Origin: Amborella trichopoda
Taxonomy: Eukaryota; Streptophyta; Magnoliopsida; Amborellales; Amborellaceae
Assembly (NCBI RefSeq): GCF_000471905.2
Contig: NW_006500346.1
Span: 3,793,697 to 3,857,696 of the forward strand
Length of the DNA: 64,000 bases
Direction: 5' to 3'
Below, piece by piece: positions 12,160 through 22,900 of this stretch. Made by a program: the position numbers and the translations under genes. A model generated the notes under the pieces. It was given only the letters and a program-made list of their open reading frames with translations. It did not search any database and was not told the origin of the DNA. Positions within the stretch are counted from its first letter, which is position 1. The number at the start of each line of letters is the position of its first letter.

Positions 12160-13602
12160 TCAGGTAGTGGTGGTAATGTACGGCCCACCCTGCAAAAATT
12201 TACGGGTAAGAAAGTCAAGTAAGGAATTAGCAGAGCCGTGAAGATGTTCAATAGAAAAATCGAAGGCAGATAAAATAGCTTGCCAACGAGCAAATATTTG
12301 TTTTGACACAAGATTTTGAACATCCTTTTGCAGAATGTCCTTAGCAGCTTTACAATCAGTGCGTATAAGGAAGTGCTGATTTAAAACATCACTTTGAAAT
12401 TTAGTGACACAGTGTATGATGGCAAGTAATTCTTTTTTGACAGTAGAGTAATTCTTTTGTGTAGGATTCCATGCTTTGGAAGTAAAGCGAATCAATCGTT
12501 CAATGGAATTATCTTTTTGTTTTAGTATGCCACCTAAACCTAATTCGGAGGCATCACATTCAATGATTTTGAAAGCAATAGGATTGGGTAAGGTTAAACA
12601 TGGTAATTCCTTGGCTTTCAGTTTAAGACGTTGAACAGCCAAAGTATGGATATCAGTCCATGGTAGAGGATTCTTTTTTAACCTATCATATAAAGGCTTA
12701 GCTTCTATAGTAAGATTTTGATAGAAATTACTAATATAATTAAGACATCCTAGAAATCGTTGCAATTCCGTTTTTTCTAAAATTTTATCAAGAAATTTAT
12801 CAGCAAATAAAATTGATCTATCAATTGGGATAATTGTTCCTTGATTGATATTATGTCCAAGAAATCGTATTTTAGTTTGGAACAAATTAAGTTTTTTTGC
12901 AGAAACTACTAAACCAGCATGTTTGATTGTATTAATAAAGGTATGCAGGTGTTTGAAATGTTGATCTAGAGAATCAGAATAGACTAATACATCATCTATG
13001 TAAACAATCATAAATTTATAATAAGGATTGAATACATCATTCATAATTTTCTGGAATTCTGATGGAGCATTTTTAAGACCAAAAGGCATTATATTCCATT
13101 CATATTGCCAGAATGGAACATTAAAAGCAGTTTTATATTTGTCTTCTTCTTTTATCTGAATCTGCCAGAATCCTGATTTCAAATCAAATTTTGAGAAGAT
13201 GACAGCATGTACTAATCGATCCAATAAATCTTTTTTATTAGGAATAGGATATCGAATCCATTGTAAGACCTTATGGAGTGGTTTATAGTTGATGACCAAG
13301 CGTGGAACTCCTCGTTCTTGCTCAACATTTTTATTGACATAAAAAACATAGCAACTCCATGGAGATAGACTTGAACGAATAAGTTTCTTTCGAAGGAGAT
13401 CTTTGATTTCCATATGACATGTTTGGAGTAATTCAGTATTCATTTGAATAGGGTGAGCTTTTGCTGGGATTTTTGTTTCATTAAAATCGGGTTCATATGG
13501 TAATCCCACAATATGCTGTTTTCTGTTCCAGAAAGCAGTTGGTACTTCATGACATATTTCCTGTTCAATAATATTTTTAATTTGTTGTATTTTGTGTATC
13601 AT
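12160..13602 (-). pseudogene. Viral reverse transcriptase and RNase H
   Basis: A 480-residue open stretch. RT motifs in order are VINYKPLHKVLQ, FSKFDLKSGFWQI, MPFGLKNAPSEFQ, YIDDVLVYS (near 12995, the catalytic YxDD box) and FLGHNINQG. RNase H follows with ECDASELGLGGIL, STVKKELLAI and IRTDCKAA, giving its D and E metal ligands. This is the caulimovirid polymerase, which turns pregenomic RNA into genomic DNA. No integrase follows, unlike LTR elements. The domain looks largely whole, but it sits within a broken viral fossil. Confidence 0.85.
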
Positions 13603-13773
13603 ATATTCAGTTTGGAGTTTTTCAGTAACAACCTTGTATTTGATTTCAAGTTGTAATGATCCTAAAAAATCCTCTTTTTGTTTGATATGATTTTTAACTG
13701 TATTGATCTCTTTAATTTTTGGTTTATCAAGAAAATCGAATTTGATGAGAGTGTCATGAATGCTTGTTTCAAT

Positions 13774-16440
13774 TCATGATTGAGTAATTTTCATTGGATA
13801 TAAAAGAGTGAGAAAAGGTACTCTAAGGATCACAGCTTGGCTGAGTCCTTTGACCATTATGAACGTAGTTGGGAAGCAATGGCCTTCATTGCAGATTTTA
13901 GCATTTGACAGTTTGTATTTGATAAACAGTCTGCTTCCATCAGCAGTATTCAAGATTTGGGTTGTTTTATCAAAATATTTAGTAGGAACTAATCCTTCAT
14001 TTAGGCAGTTGAGATCTGCCCCTGAATCGACTAATTCTAAAGTTTGAAATTCATATTCATTACTTATAACTATTGTAACTAAGATAAACCATTTTTGTGT
14101 AAAAACTTTATTCAAAACATTTACAGATTTACTCGTTGATGTTTCTCTATGTTTTGGATGAGATGTTCGGATTAGATGATTAAATTCAATAGAATCTGTA
14201 TCACTATCTATTCCTGGGGTTTCCTTTTGGAGTTCTAGAATTTGTATTCGGCCTTTTAAGTGAGCAACTTCTGCTTTCACAGTATTTACTTCTTGCTTGA
14301 GGTCAGCAATAGTAGGTTCTTTTTGATAAGCTTCATGCTGACTTATGAGTTTCATGATATCAGAAAAATTATATTCATCAGGTGGTTTGATTAAAGGGAT
14401 AGGTTTTGATTTTGTTTTTGCAAGATTGATGAACTGAGTAATGACTTCTCGTTTTTCATCAGGATCATAAATTTTCTCTATTAAATCTAATATAAGATTA
14501 TCTTCTTTTGTTAATGTGTGAATATTTGAAATAGGACACTTAGTAGTGGAGGAAGGACATTTACATAGGTCTTCATCATTTTCTGAACTACTTGTTGTAT
14601 TTGACCAATAAAGGTCTTCATCATGGATGTTACAAAGAAAATATGTATTACTACTGGAAGACGTTGTATCTGAATCTGAACTAGATGGAGAATCGTATAT
14701 TTGGATGATATCATATATTTTATTTCTAATTTGTTCATCTAAAATTACGGCTGCAATTTTCTTTTTGACTTTACATTGGCTTTTATAATGGCCAACTTTT
14801 CCACACTTATAGCAGACAGGAAGTTTCTTATCCTTCCTTTGAGATGATTTAGTAGAGGCAAATCGTTTTGTAAATTTATGTTTTCGTTTGGATAAGTTCT
14901 GGGGTTTATCCTGTTTTGGTTTATCCTTATATTTATGTTTTCTCCGTTTATGGAATTTATGTAAATCATGAGGTTTAATTTTGTCAATATGATAACCAAA
15001 TTGTTCGCAAAAATCTCCTAATTTTTTTTTGCCACTTATATTTTGTTTATCGATTTGTTTCTCTAATTTCATATCTGTGCATAAGGCTAATCCTTCGACA
15101 CCTATTTCCGTCAATAATTCTCCTAAAGTATATTGAGAATAATTGATTGTACCACCATGTTTACCCTTTAAGCGTTCTTTTACTTTCTCAGCAAAGAGAT
15201 AGGGTAAGCCGACTACAAATTTATCTTTCCAATGATCTAAATGGCTATCTTCTCGTATAAGTAGACAAGAAAAGAAAACATCTTTATACCATTTATAATG
15301 GGATAATGTAGGGCATCTAAGGTTTGATAAAAGGTCAGCAGATCTTGCTGCTAATCTAGCAGTATTGCCTATAAAATGTAGGGCAATGATATATATCAAA
15401 GTATTAACAGCATCACTTTCAGTGTATAAAATATCTTGGTTATGTTCATTCTTTACTCTCCAATTTCGGGTATTTGTTAAGATTTGTTGTTTTGTTTGAT
15501 CATTGAGATGGAAATCCCACCAACCTCGAAGCCATCCAGTAAATCCTGATACTATGGCTTTTGTTATTTCCTGGTCATGGCTTCCAGCTATTTTGCATGT
15601 TGATGCATACATTGTCATATGTCGCATAGTATCTAATATTTGATGATTTGAAATTCCATCAATACTCCAATTACTGATGGTTCGACCAGTATAGGTTGAT
15701 GTATGGCTAACTAAATCTTCTTCTAATTGTATGTCCACAAAGGTTGGTCTCCTATAATATGGTTTAGCATTTATAGGCTGCCAATTTTTGCTATAATTGA
15801 TTCGATAGATACTATCTGGAGAAATACTGTGTTCTGTAAATGCCTTTTGTATATTTGACAGGGTATTTTTAATTTGAGGTTTAGAGTCTTCTTCTTGAAG
15901 AGCCATATTATCATGGACAGGAATTTTCGCTTGTCCTCTATCTTCGAAACTAGCTCCAGGGGTTTTCTCAATAAGTGTTCCTTTGGGTTCTTTGATTTCT
16001 AATTGAGCTAATTATGATATTAATTGATCCATAAGAGTTTTATTGTCGTCTCTGATAAAGAACTTGTCTTTATTTATTTCAGAAGGAGGTATAAAGAGAA
16101 TTTTCTTAGGTTCATTTTGTCGAGTAGGAGTAAGAGTTAATAAATTCTCGATTCGAACTGTTTGTTTACCAAGGGTTTGAAGATAAAGGTTTGTATAATT
16201 GTTTTGTTCAATTATATGGAGAAATAATTCTATTCGGGACATATTGGTATTATTTAATTTATATGGAGTAGCGATTGTTTCATAAAGGACTATTTGGGTT
16301 TGAGCGGTTGATTCTTCTTCCTCATTGTCAGTTTCTGTGGGAGTTTTTGATGGTGCTCCTTTGATTTTAAGACTTTTTTCAGGAGGATGGATTGAAGTAA
16401 TTGGTTTTCCCTCTGTTGTATTAAATACAGTATATTGGGA
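13774..16440 (-). pseudogene. Viral coat protein and aspartic protease, minus copy
   Basis: Includes a 710-residue open stretch (13774-15906). The coat core has FTGWLRGWWDFHLND. A basic tail leads to a zinc knuckle CYKCGKVGHYKSQC (C-x2-C-x4-H-x4-C, near 14780-14820). A serine/acid-rich linker and coiled stretch follow (DLKQEVNTVKAEVAHLKGR). The aspartic protease carries LVDSGADLNCLNEG near 14020. In the virus the coat packs the nucleic acid and the protease matures the polyprotein. It is part of the broken cluster. Confidence 0.8.
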
Positions 16441-16737
16441 TTCAAGTGTTTGAAGATGATATTCTGGGATAGGAATAGAATATTGGTGTAAGATGTCTTT
16501 TAACCATGTGAAAAAGCACTTACTCTTGTTTCCTTGTTTACGGAATTTGTTATATTTTTTATGAAATAAAGATATTAATTTTGGTTCAAAATTATCAAGA
16601 TACCATTCTCTTATATATGTATTTTCAACAGATAAATAGTCATCTGTTACATATTGGTTATCAAATTCTTCCTCTAGTTGTAAGACTTGGAGGAAGTCAG
16701 ATTCTTCAGGTTCTTGTTGAGCCTGTTTGTATTGTGG
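16441..16737 (-). pseudogene. Viral region between movement and coat domains
   Basis: On the minus strand it reads through an acidic stretch (EPEESDFLQVLQLEEEFDNQ) into YIREWYLDNFEPKLISLF and FFTWLKDILHQY. This fits the linker that caulimovirids carry between movement and coat domains. Its function is not known. No counterpart is seen in the plus copy. Confidence 0.5.
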
Positions 16738-17607
16738 AATAATTATAATATCTGATGTTTATAAAAAAAGTACTTTTGATCTTAAAATAGGATATGCCAT
16801 CAAAACAGTACAACAAACTCCATCTATTACAAGTAACCAAGAGGATTTCCAATTATTATCTAATAAAATATTACAATTCCATAAAAAAAAAAATTATAAA
16901 TACCTTCATATAGGTTTAATTCAAATTGTTGTTAAACCTTTCACTCGTTTAGGACTTAATAATTATATCTTAGTATGCCTACGTGACACCAGGCATAATA
17001 GATTTTCCGACTCCTTACTCGGATGGTTGAATCTAATTTATGTAGTGGGCCTATTTATTTTAATTATTTTCTTAATTATTCTGTATCACTTACAGATCCA
17101 AATATTCTAAATGTATTATCTCTAAACTTGAAAACTCAGGGATTTGATATGATGCTAGGTTCCCAAAACATAGCCATAGTATATCGCATTTATTACAAAG
17201 TAATGAATACTTTACGTCCCAATGTACTGCAAGTAGATACACGAGGACAAACAATATTTTTCCAAACCAATATAGAAAAATCTAATACCATCATACCAAA
17301 AACAATATCCTGGTCAGATATTATCTTACTAGAATCATGGTCCATTCATAATGAAAACCAACCATCCCAAACATCCATACAAAATATTCCAGATAGAATC
17401 ATAGAACATACAGATTGAAATATTGAAATCCAATTTACCAATAACAGAACTACTATCTGTACGGATACAGTAGATTCTATATCTCTTTCCCACTGTATTC
17501 CCAAAAGTGAACCCTCATGACAATCTGTTACTACATATAATCATAATCCACATCCAACAATCCCTCTATCTACACATAGTACGCCAAGTACTACTCCACG
17601 AGGATTA
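16738..17607 (+). pseudogene. Viral movement protein segment, plus orientation
   Basis: Matches the movement protein of 2735-3755 (SDVYKKSTFDLK, CLRDTRHNRFSDS, NVLQVDTRGQTIFFQT) but runs opposite to the surrounding minus copy. It lacks the first part of the protein. It is a rearranged fossil. Confidence 0.65.
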
Positions 17608-17822
17608 TGTTTTGTTCAATTATATGGGGAAGTAATTCTATTCGAGACATATTGGCATTATTTAATTTATATGGAGTAGCGATAGTTTCATAAAGGACTA
17701 TTTGGGTTTGAGAGGTTGATTCTTCTTCCTCATTGTCAGTTTCTGTGGGAGTTTTTGATGGTGCTCCTTTGATTTTAAGACTTTTTTCAGGAGGATGGAT
17801 TAAAATAATTGGTTTTCCCTCT
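17608..17822 (-). pseudogene. Viral coat N-terminal fragment (second copy)
   Basis: Matches 16220-16420 in the same orientation (IHPPEKSLKIKGAPSKTPTE, NEEEESTSQTQIVLYETIAT). It ends at the right border of the viral block. Confidence 0.65.
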
Positions 17823-17868
17823 ACCACGTAATACATTACATGCAAATGAATTGTTACTATTTGGGTAG
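17823..17868 (+). repeat. Right copy of the 45-bp direct repeat flanking the viral block
   Basis: Starts ACCACGTAATACATTACATG and matches 2352-2396 in the same orientation. It is the first host-transposon sequence after the virus. Confidence 0.7.
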
Positions 17869-18537
17869 TATTTAAATGCAACCTGAGAAATACATTATTA
17901 TTGTTTGGCTATGTCCGGAAGAAATATAGAAAATGCATTACTAACATTTTACCAGCACTTGCACATAAATATCACAAACTTCTATTGAAATGCGGAATTA
18001 AAGTCAGCATCGTACCATTCCAAAAAGATTTCCTAATAATAATATCATTACCATTCCAAAATTTTTTTTTAATAATAACTTGTACCATTTTAAAGTCATC
18101 ATCATATCATTCCCTATTTATTTTGCATGTCTTTGGCACTTATATGGAATAACATGTCTTCTAACTTGATTAGACCTTGGTTTCAACATATGATAAGTCA
18201 TTGGAATAATATGATTGGAATACATATTTTTATTGTGATAAGCCTTATTTTTATTTATTTTTTTATCGAAGTTTTTCAAATGTCTCTATATAATTTCAAA
18301 TAAGTAATAAATTTATGATAGCAAATTTAAAATCTTTATGGTACAAATAAAAAAATGGGAAGAAATTTGATTAATAAACTAAAAGGTTTGGTAATTGAAG
18401 TAGAAAATTTTGAAGCAATGGAGGAGACTAAATAGTTAGGGCTTATCCACACTAAAATAACTGGAGAGAGAAAAAGAGAACATGCAAACCAGTTATTAAG
18501 GCTCAATTGTGGAGGGTGCAGGCTTAAAAGGGAGGGA

Positions 18538-18700
18538 TCATATTATGCAAACAAGTTATTAGAGCTCAAGGGAAAGAGAGAATAGAGCGTACCAGTGAAG
18601 AGAGAAGCTTAGGGAGGGATCATGTTATGCAAACAAGTTATTAGAGCTCAAGGGAAAGAGAGAATAGAGCTTACCATTGAAGAGAGAAGCTTCGTTTTGA
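18538..18700 (+). repeat. Tandem duplication in the right transposon arm
   Basis: A unit of about 80 bp containing ATGCAAACAAGTTATTAGAG and AGAGAGAATAGAGC occurs twice nearly perfectly, with a weaker third match just upstream (18483-18537). A separate unit of about 45 bp (ATCTGGGATAATCTCTTTC) is doubled at about 18857-18943. No coding sense is evident. Confidence 0.7.
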
Positions 18701-19028
18701 TACGTTCCTTATACAAGTTTGAAAGAGGGAAAATGAGGGGTTGGCATTTTTTTAAGAGGGATAGGGTAGACACAGACGAGCACAAAAGATTTCCCAACGT
18801 TTACCAGTTGAGAGATGTAATAGATTTTTTTATGCCTCACCGCGTTTCGTGATTTTTGAAAAAAATCTGGGATAATCTCTTTCTATTTCATAACTATTTT
18901 TTGAAAAAATCTGGGATAATCTCTTTCTATTTCATAACTATTAAAGTATACCCAAACAATAGAAATGTAATACTTCCTTGTAATATATTATCATGTAATA
19001 AATTTTGAAGTATCCAAACGGTTCGTTA

Positions 19029-19780
19029 ATGTATAGATAAAAAATAAAAGATTCTATATACTATAGTATAAAGTTATCTATTCTTGTTATGAAAACATTA
19101 CAAACGCACATAGTCTTTAGACATGAAATCAGACATCTAAGGATGTGTCAAAAAATTACGGCTAAATATGATTATATTCTTCTTGTACAACAAAACCATT
19201 TATTTATGACATAAGAAACTTAGATCAGTCTTAACCTTCTGATATGGAAGATGTGAAGTATGAGGATGAGTTCAAGGGAGTAATAAACAGTTTACTTCCA
19301 TACGAGTATGAAATGTTTTGGTTTAAAATTTGGAGAATGAGTTCGTCCTTATTGAAGTCGTGGGTACTACATACATTTCCTGGGGCCGTAGGTATCATTA
19401 GTAACTGCCCCGTGAATGGTCGGTTTTGGTTTTGGACGGTTTGAGTAATCAATTAGTATTTAAAAAAATAAAAAATATATATCACTTTTATATTTTCTTT
19501 TTTTTAAAATTTTTTTTTAAAAATAGTTATTAGAAAATATAAAATAGATTAAAATCTATTTTGTCATTAATTTGCAACTTTATTTAAATGTGTTTTGTTT
19601 TAATCATTCTTTATATAATTTTTTATATTTTTTTAATTTTTTTCAATACTTCTTTTGACTCGGAGGTTGAACACGCTAATTCATCAATTAAGCCGGTTAA
19701 ACCGCTTCATATCTATGTCCTACTAACCGTTCCGGTTCGGTTTTTGCGAACACTCATAAATACCACGGCATTCCGGGCAA
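19029..19780. other. Gene-free stretch upstream of the cyclophilin gene
   Basis: AT-rich spacer without recognised exons. A short stretch (19235-19455) is open on both strands but matches nothing I recognise. Just upstream of the promoter are repeated AACCGG/GGTTCGG motifs (19690-19745) of the kind found in plant MITE ends. Confidence 0.4.
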
Positions 19781-19789
19781 AATGACCAG

Positions 19790-19798
19790 CTATAAAAT
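19790..19798 (+). promoter_or_regulatory. Putative TATA box of the cyclophilin gene
   Basis: CTATAAAAT lies about 80 bp before the proposed start codon at 19871, a normal distance for transcription to begin near 19820. It is supported only by sequence and position. Confidence 0.45.
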
Positions 19799-19870
19799 CT
19801 TCGAAAATCGAAACCTTTGGCGGCAATTTTCCCTGAAACCCAAGGCGGGGCGTTTTTCATCCAGAAGACA

Positions 19871-19875
19871 ATGGT

Positions 19876-19918
<43 letters not shown>

Positions 19919-22900
19919 CATTATTTTTTATTCATCTCTCTGTCTCTGTCTCTGTCTCTGTCTGTGTCTCTGTCTTTGTCTTATTTCATTATGTTCGATT
20001 TAAATTTTAAAGGATTCTTTACATCAACGAATCAGTATGGCTATGTTCTCTCTCTCTCTCTGTGTCCTATTTCATTATGTTCGAATTAAATTTTAAAGGA
20101 TTCTTTACATTAACGAATTAGTAGGGCTATTTTTACGCAGTCGGTAACATTGCACACAAATCTTGGGGATATAAAGTGTGAGATCGCCTGTGATGAGGTA
20201 CCCAAAACAGCTGAGGTATGGCCCTAATTTCCTTTCAAGAGCTTTCATTTCCTGAGATCTGCGATTTTCAATCAGAATTTATATGGTGGCAGTTTTGATT
20301 CATTTTCACGGCATGGTTTTATTCTATTTTTGGGGTGAAATTTTGTTTATTCTATTGTTTCGTATAGAATTTTGATAAATTTAATTTTGCGCCTAGTTAC
20401 CATAACTCAATTGATGCTATCATAAGTTCATTTTGAGCTCTTGCTTGATGTTATTTCAGTTTAATGCATCTTGTCTTTTTTTTGTGAGAAAGTTTAATGC
20501 ATCTTGTCTTGATTATGCTTTGAATAGTTGAGAATCATACAATGAATTATATTATTTTTTTGCTGTCGAAAATGATGCTTCGATATTTTCATATCTATTA
20601 ACGGTTCATTACCTTTGCAGTTGGTTATAATTCTGTCTACTGTTTTAAGAATTCGTAAAGTTTTGGGCATGTAGTTTTAATCTTAAGGAATTTTATCCAA
20701 GGAAAATGTTTATAGTATAAGGTTGAACCTTATAGTATAGAATAAAGTATTAAAGTGTAACAAAAAAATCCAGTAGAAAGGGTATTTTGAAATTGGAAAA
20801 CCTTTGACTTAATCATCTCGACCTTGAGATATATAGATATAAACAAAGAAAAGAATTTCAAGTCTTTAAAATAGTACATCTTGTAACAAGTTATCTAGAC
20901 AATCTATTTTCAAGATTTTCTATAAACTTCTTTAAAATAGTACATCTTGTAACAAGTTATCTAGACAATCTATTTTCAAGATTTTCTATAAACTTCTTTA
21001 AAATAATACATCTTGTAATAAGTTATCTAGATAATCTATTTTCAAGATTTTCAAGGGTTTATAGATTTGCTCGATCTGTAACATTTTTAGAATTTTAAAT
21101 TTTATAGTTAGGGTTGAACATGGATTTTGAATCCATCATAAGCTTTCCGACACTGGAACTACTTCTTCCGATAAAATTTAGAGGTGTGCTTTACTTGTAT
21201 AGTATAAGGTAGGTACCTTATACAAACCTCATCAGTTATCCAAATACCTATGAAAAATTAACTATTTAACATTCGATGCGTGTCTTTGATTTAATTTCAA
21301 AATTCTTATGAAAGAGCACATGATCATGACCTGGAATATTTGCAAATGGGTAAACCATTAAATAGTTCGGCTCTTATGCGTATCTTGATAAATTTCCCTT
21401 TAATCTGTACGTTGTTCATTTTTCATGCTTTATACTAGGTGTTTGGGTAGTGGGTTAAAGGGTTTTCTTTCAACTTTATACTCTATACTGGAACATATTG
21501 TTTTTCATAAGGGAGCCCCAATTACCTTGGTTTCTCATTTGAAGGCCGATGCTTATTGTATTGGTTTCATCAGATAAAACATACACAGAAGAGGCAACAG
21601 GCTTTCCAAGATAAAAGATTATATTTTCTTCCCTTTTTTGAAATGTTATACCCTTTCATAAGAAGCGACAGATATGCCAACCACTCGGTCTCATAACCTC
21701 TCAACTCATGTTTAAATTAAAGTTGGACCATGCCATTCTTCCCCTATCCTATCAAGCCAATACAACACAACCACCAGAATGTATTGGTAGAGAAAATGAA
21801 CAAATAAAAATGTCAGCAATGTGTATCATAAACAACCTCAGGTACCTAGAACAAATTAAATCTTCTCTACACCTAATGTCCCTAACTATCTATTTAACTT
21901 TTCCCTCTACTAGACTTTATCCCTCTCTTAAAATCGAATTCCATCTTATCGATAGTTCCCCAAGCCACAATGTTGGAAGCAAGGCTCACAAATCATTATT
22001 ACATTGTTTTTATTGGCTCTTTCCTTATGATACATGGATACATATATAGAGACCTAGACACAGATACGTGAAGTGGATGTATGAATTGGTTTTTCCCAGA
22101 ATCCAGGACATGGATACAGGTACAGGTATCCTATCTAAAACATTGGAACCATGGATACGATATGAAAGAAGCACAATGAATATCAATTTAGGAAACTAAA
22201 ACATATAAAGACCTAACCTAAATAAGGATTAGTCATAACCTTATATCCAAATTAAGACATGAGGGCGTTCTGTATGTGCAAGATGCTCTGGATAAGCTCT
22301 GGTTAAGTTATCCACAGTAGAAAGTGCCTTTATTTTCTTTGGTGATTTACTTGCAAAGATCTTTAGGATAGGCTTACTGGCAACCACAAAGTTAGATTCT
22401 TATAGGAAAAAAAAATCACCAGAGAGACTAGTTTCCAGTGACCTCAACATAGGAACCTCACTGGAAAACCTCATCTATCTCAATAGATTTCCTTGGAATT
22501 GGATCCTTAAAAAGTGTTGCTTCTTGCCCTCTTTCCTTTCCATTATCAAAAGGAGTATAGACAATGGTAGCCGATTGTAGCAAACTCACTGAAGCAGACT
22601 GAGAACCAGAGCTCATGAGAGAAGAGGTACATGAGAATATCCATTATAGCTTACAATCTTTCTCTGAAGTATCATGCATTGAGTTCTTATCACTTTGCCT
22701 GTTTAGGTTTTGCCTTATCTGTGATTTCCAGCCCGAAATGTTAGTCCCCGGCCTTGGTCCATTGAGCTTGCGCCTTCTAAAGCCATATTTTAAAGATGTG
22801 GGTTTTGATGGTGGGTTGAAATGAAGGTGTCAGGTTGCTGAGAAGAGTGGATCGGTTTGTTAGAAGATAGCATTGCTAAGTTTGTTAGGAGTCTTGTTTA

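Larger units (their letters stand above)
2397..17822. mobile_element. Endogenous pararetrovirus cluster, florendovirus-like (Caulimoviridae)
   Basis: This 15.4-kb block is made only of pararetroviral segments in mixed orientation. In order: an ORF2 piece, movement protein and leader (minus); ORF2, intergenic promoter region and coat-protease-RT/RNase H (plus, to about 9430); then a minus-strand series of coat N-terminus piece, leader, promoter region, ORF2, RNase H/RT, protease and coat; then movement protein (plus) and a final coat N-terminus piece (minus). The gene set MP-CP-PR-RT-RH plus a downstream ORF2 of unknown function, and a primer site for initiator tRNA-Met, fit Florendovirus. There are no LTRs and no integrase. 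The two large copies look closely related by eye, so they probably came from one invasion. The cluster is broken, with many breaks overall, and should be treated as a fossil. Confidence 0.8.
2290..19025. mobile_element. PIF/Harbinger-like element enclosing the viral cluster
   Basis: The left end reads GGGGTCGTTTGGATA (from 2290). The right end, read on the minus strand from 19025, is CGAACCGTTTGGATA, and similarity continues for roughly 45 bp inward to AATATATTAC on both sides. TTA lies directly outside both ends (2287-2289 and 19026-19028), the target duplication expected of PIF/Harbinger and Tourist-like elements. Without the viral block the element would be about 1.3 kb: a short left arm (2290-2396) and a 1.2-kb right arm (17823-19025). 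No transposase is recognisable, so it is probably non-autonomous. Confidence 0.65.

Noticed and set aside
2397-17822. LTR retrotransposon (Gypsy) instead of a pararetrovirus
   Set aside because: RT and zinc knuckle alone could suggest Gypsy, but there are no LTRs and no integrase after RNase H, and a movement protein and an ORF2 are present.
18622-18852. 76-residue open frame in the right arm of the Harbinger-like element as a transposase remnant
   Set aside because: It overlaps a tandem duplication and shows no DDE or Myb-like motif.
19817-20089. Ser/Leu-repeat reading frames before the cyclophilin exon
   Set aside because: They come from the CT and TCTCTG microsatellites and have no other support.
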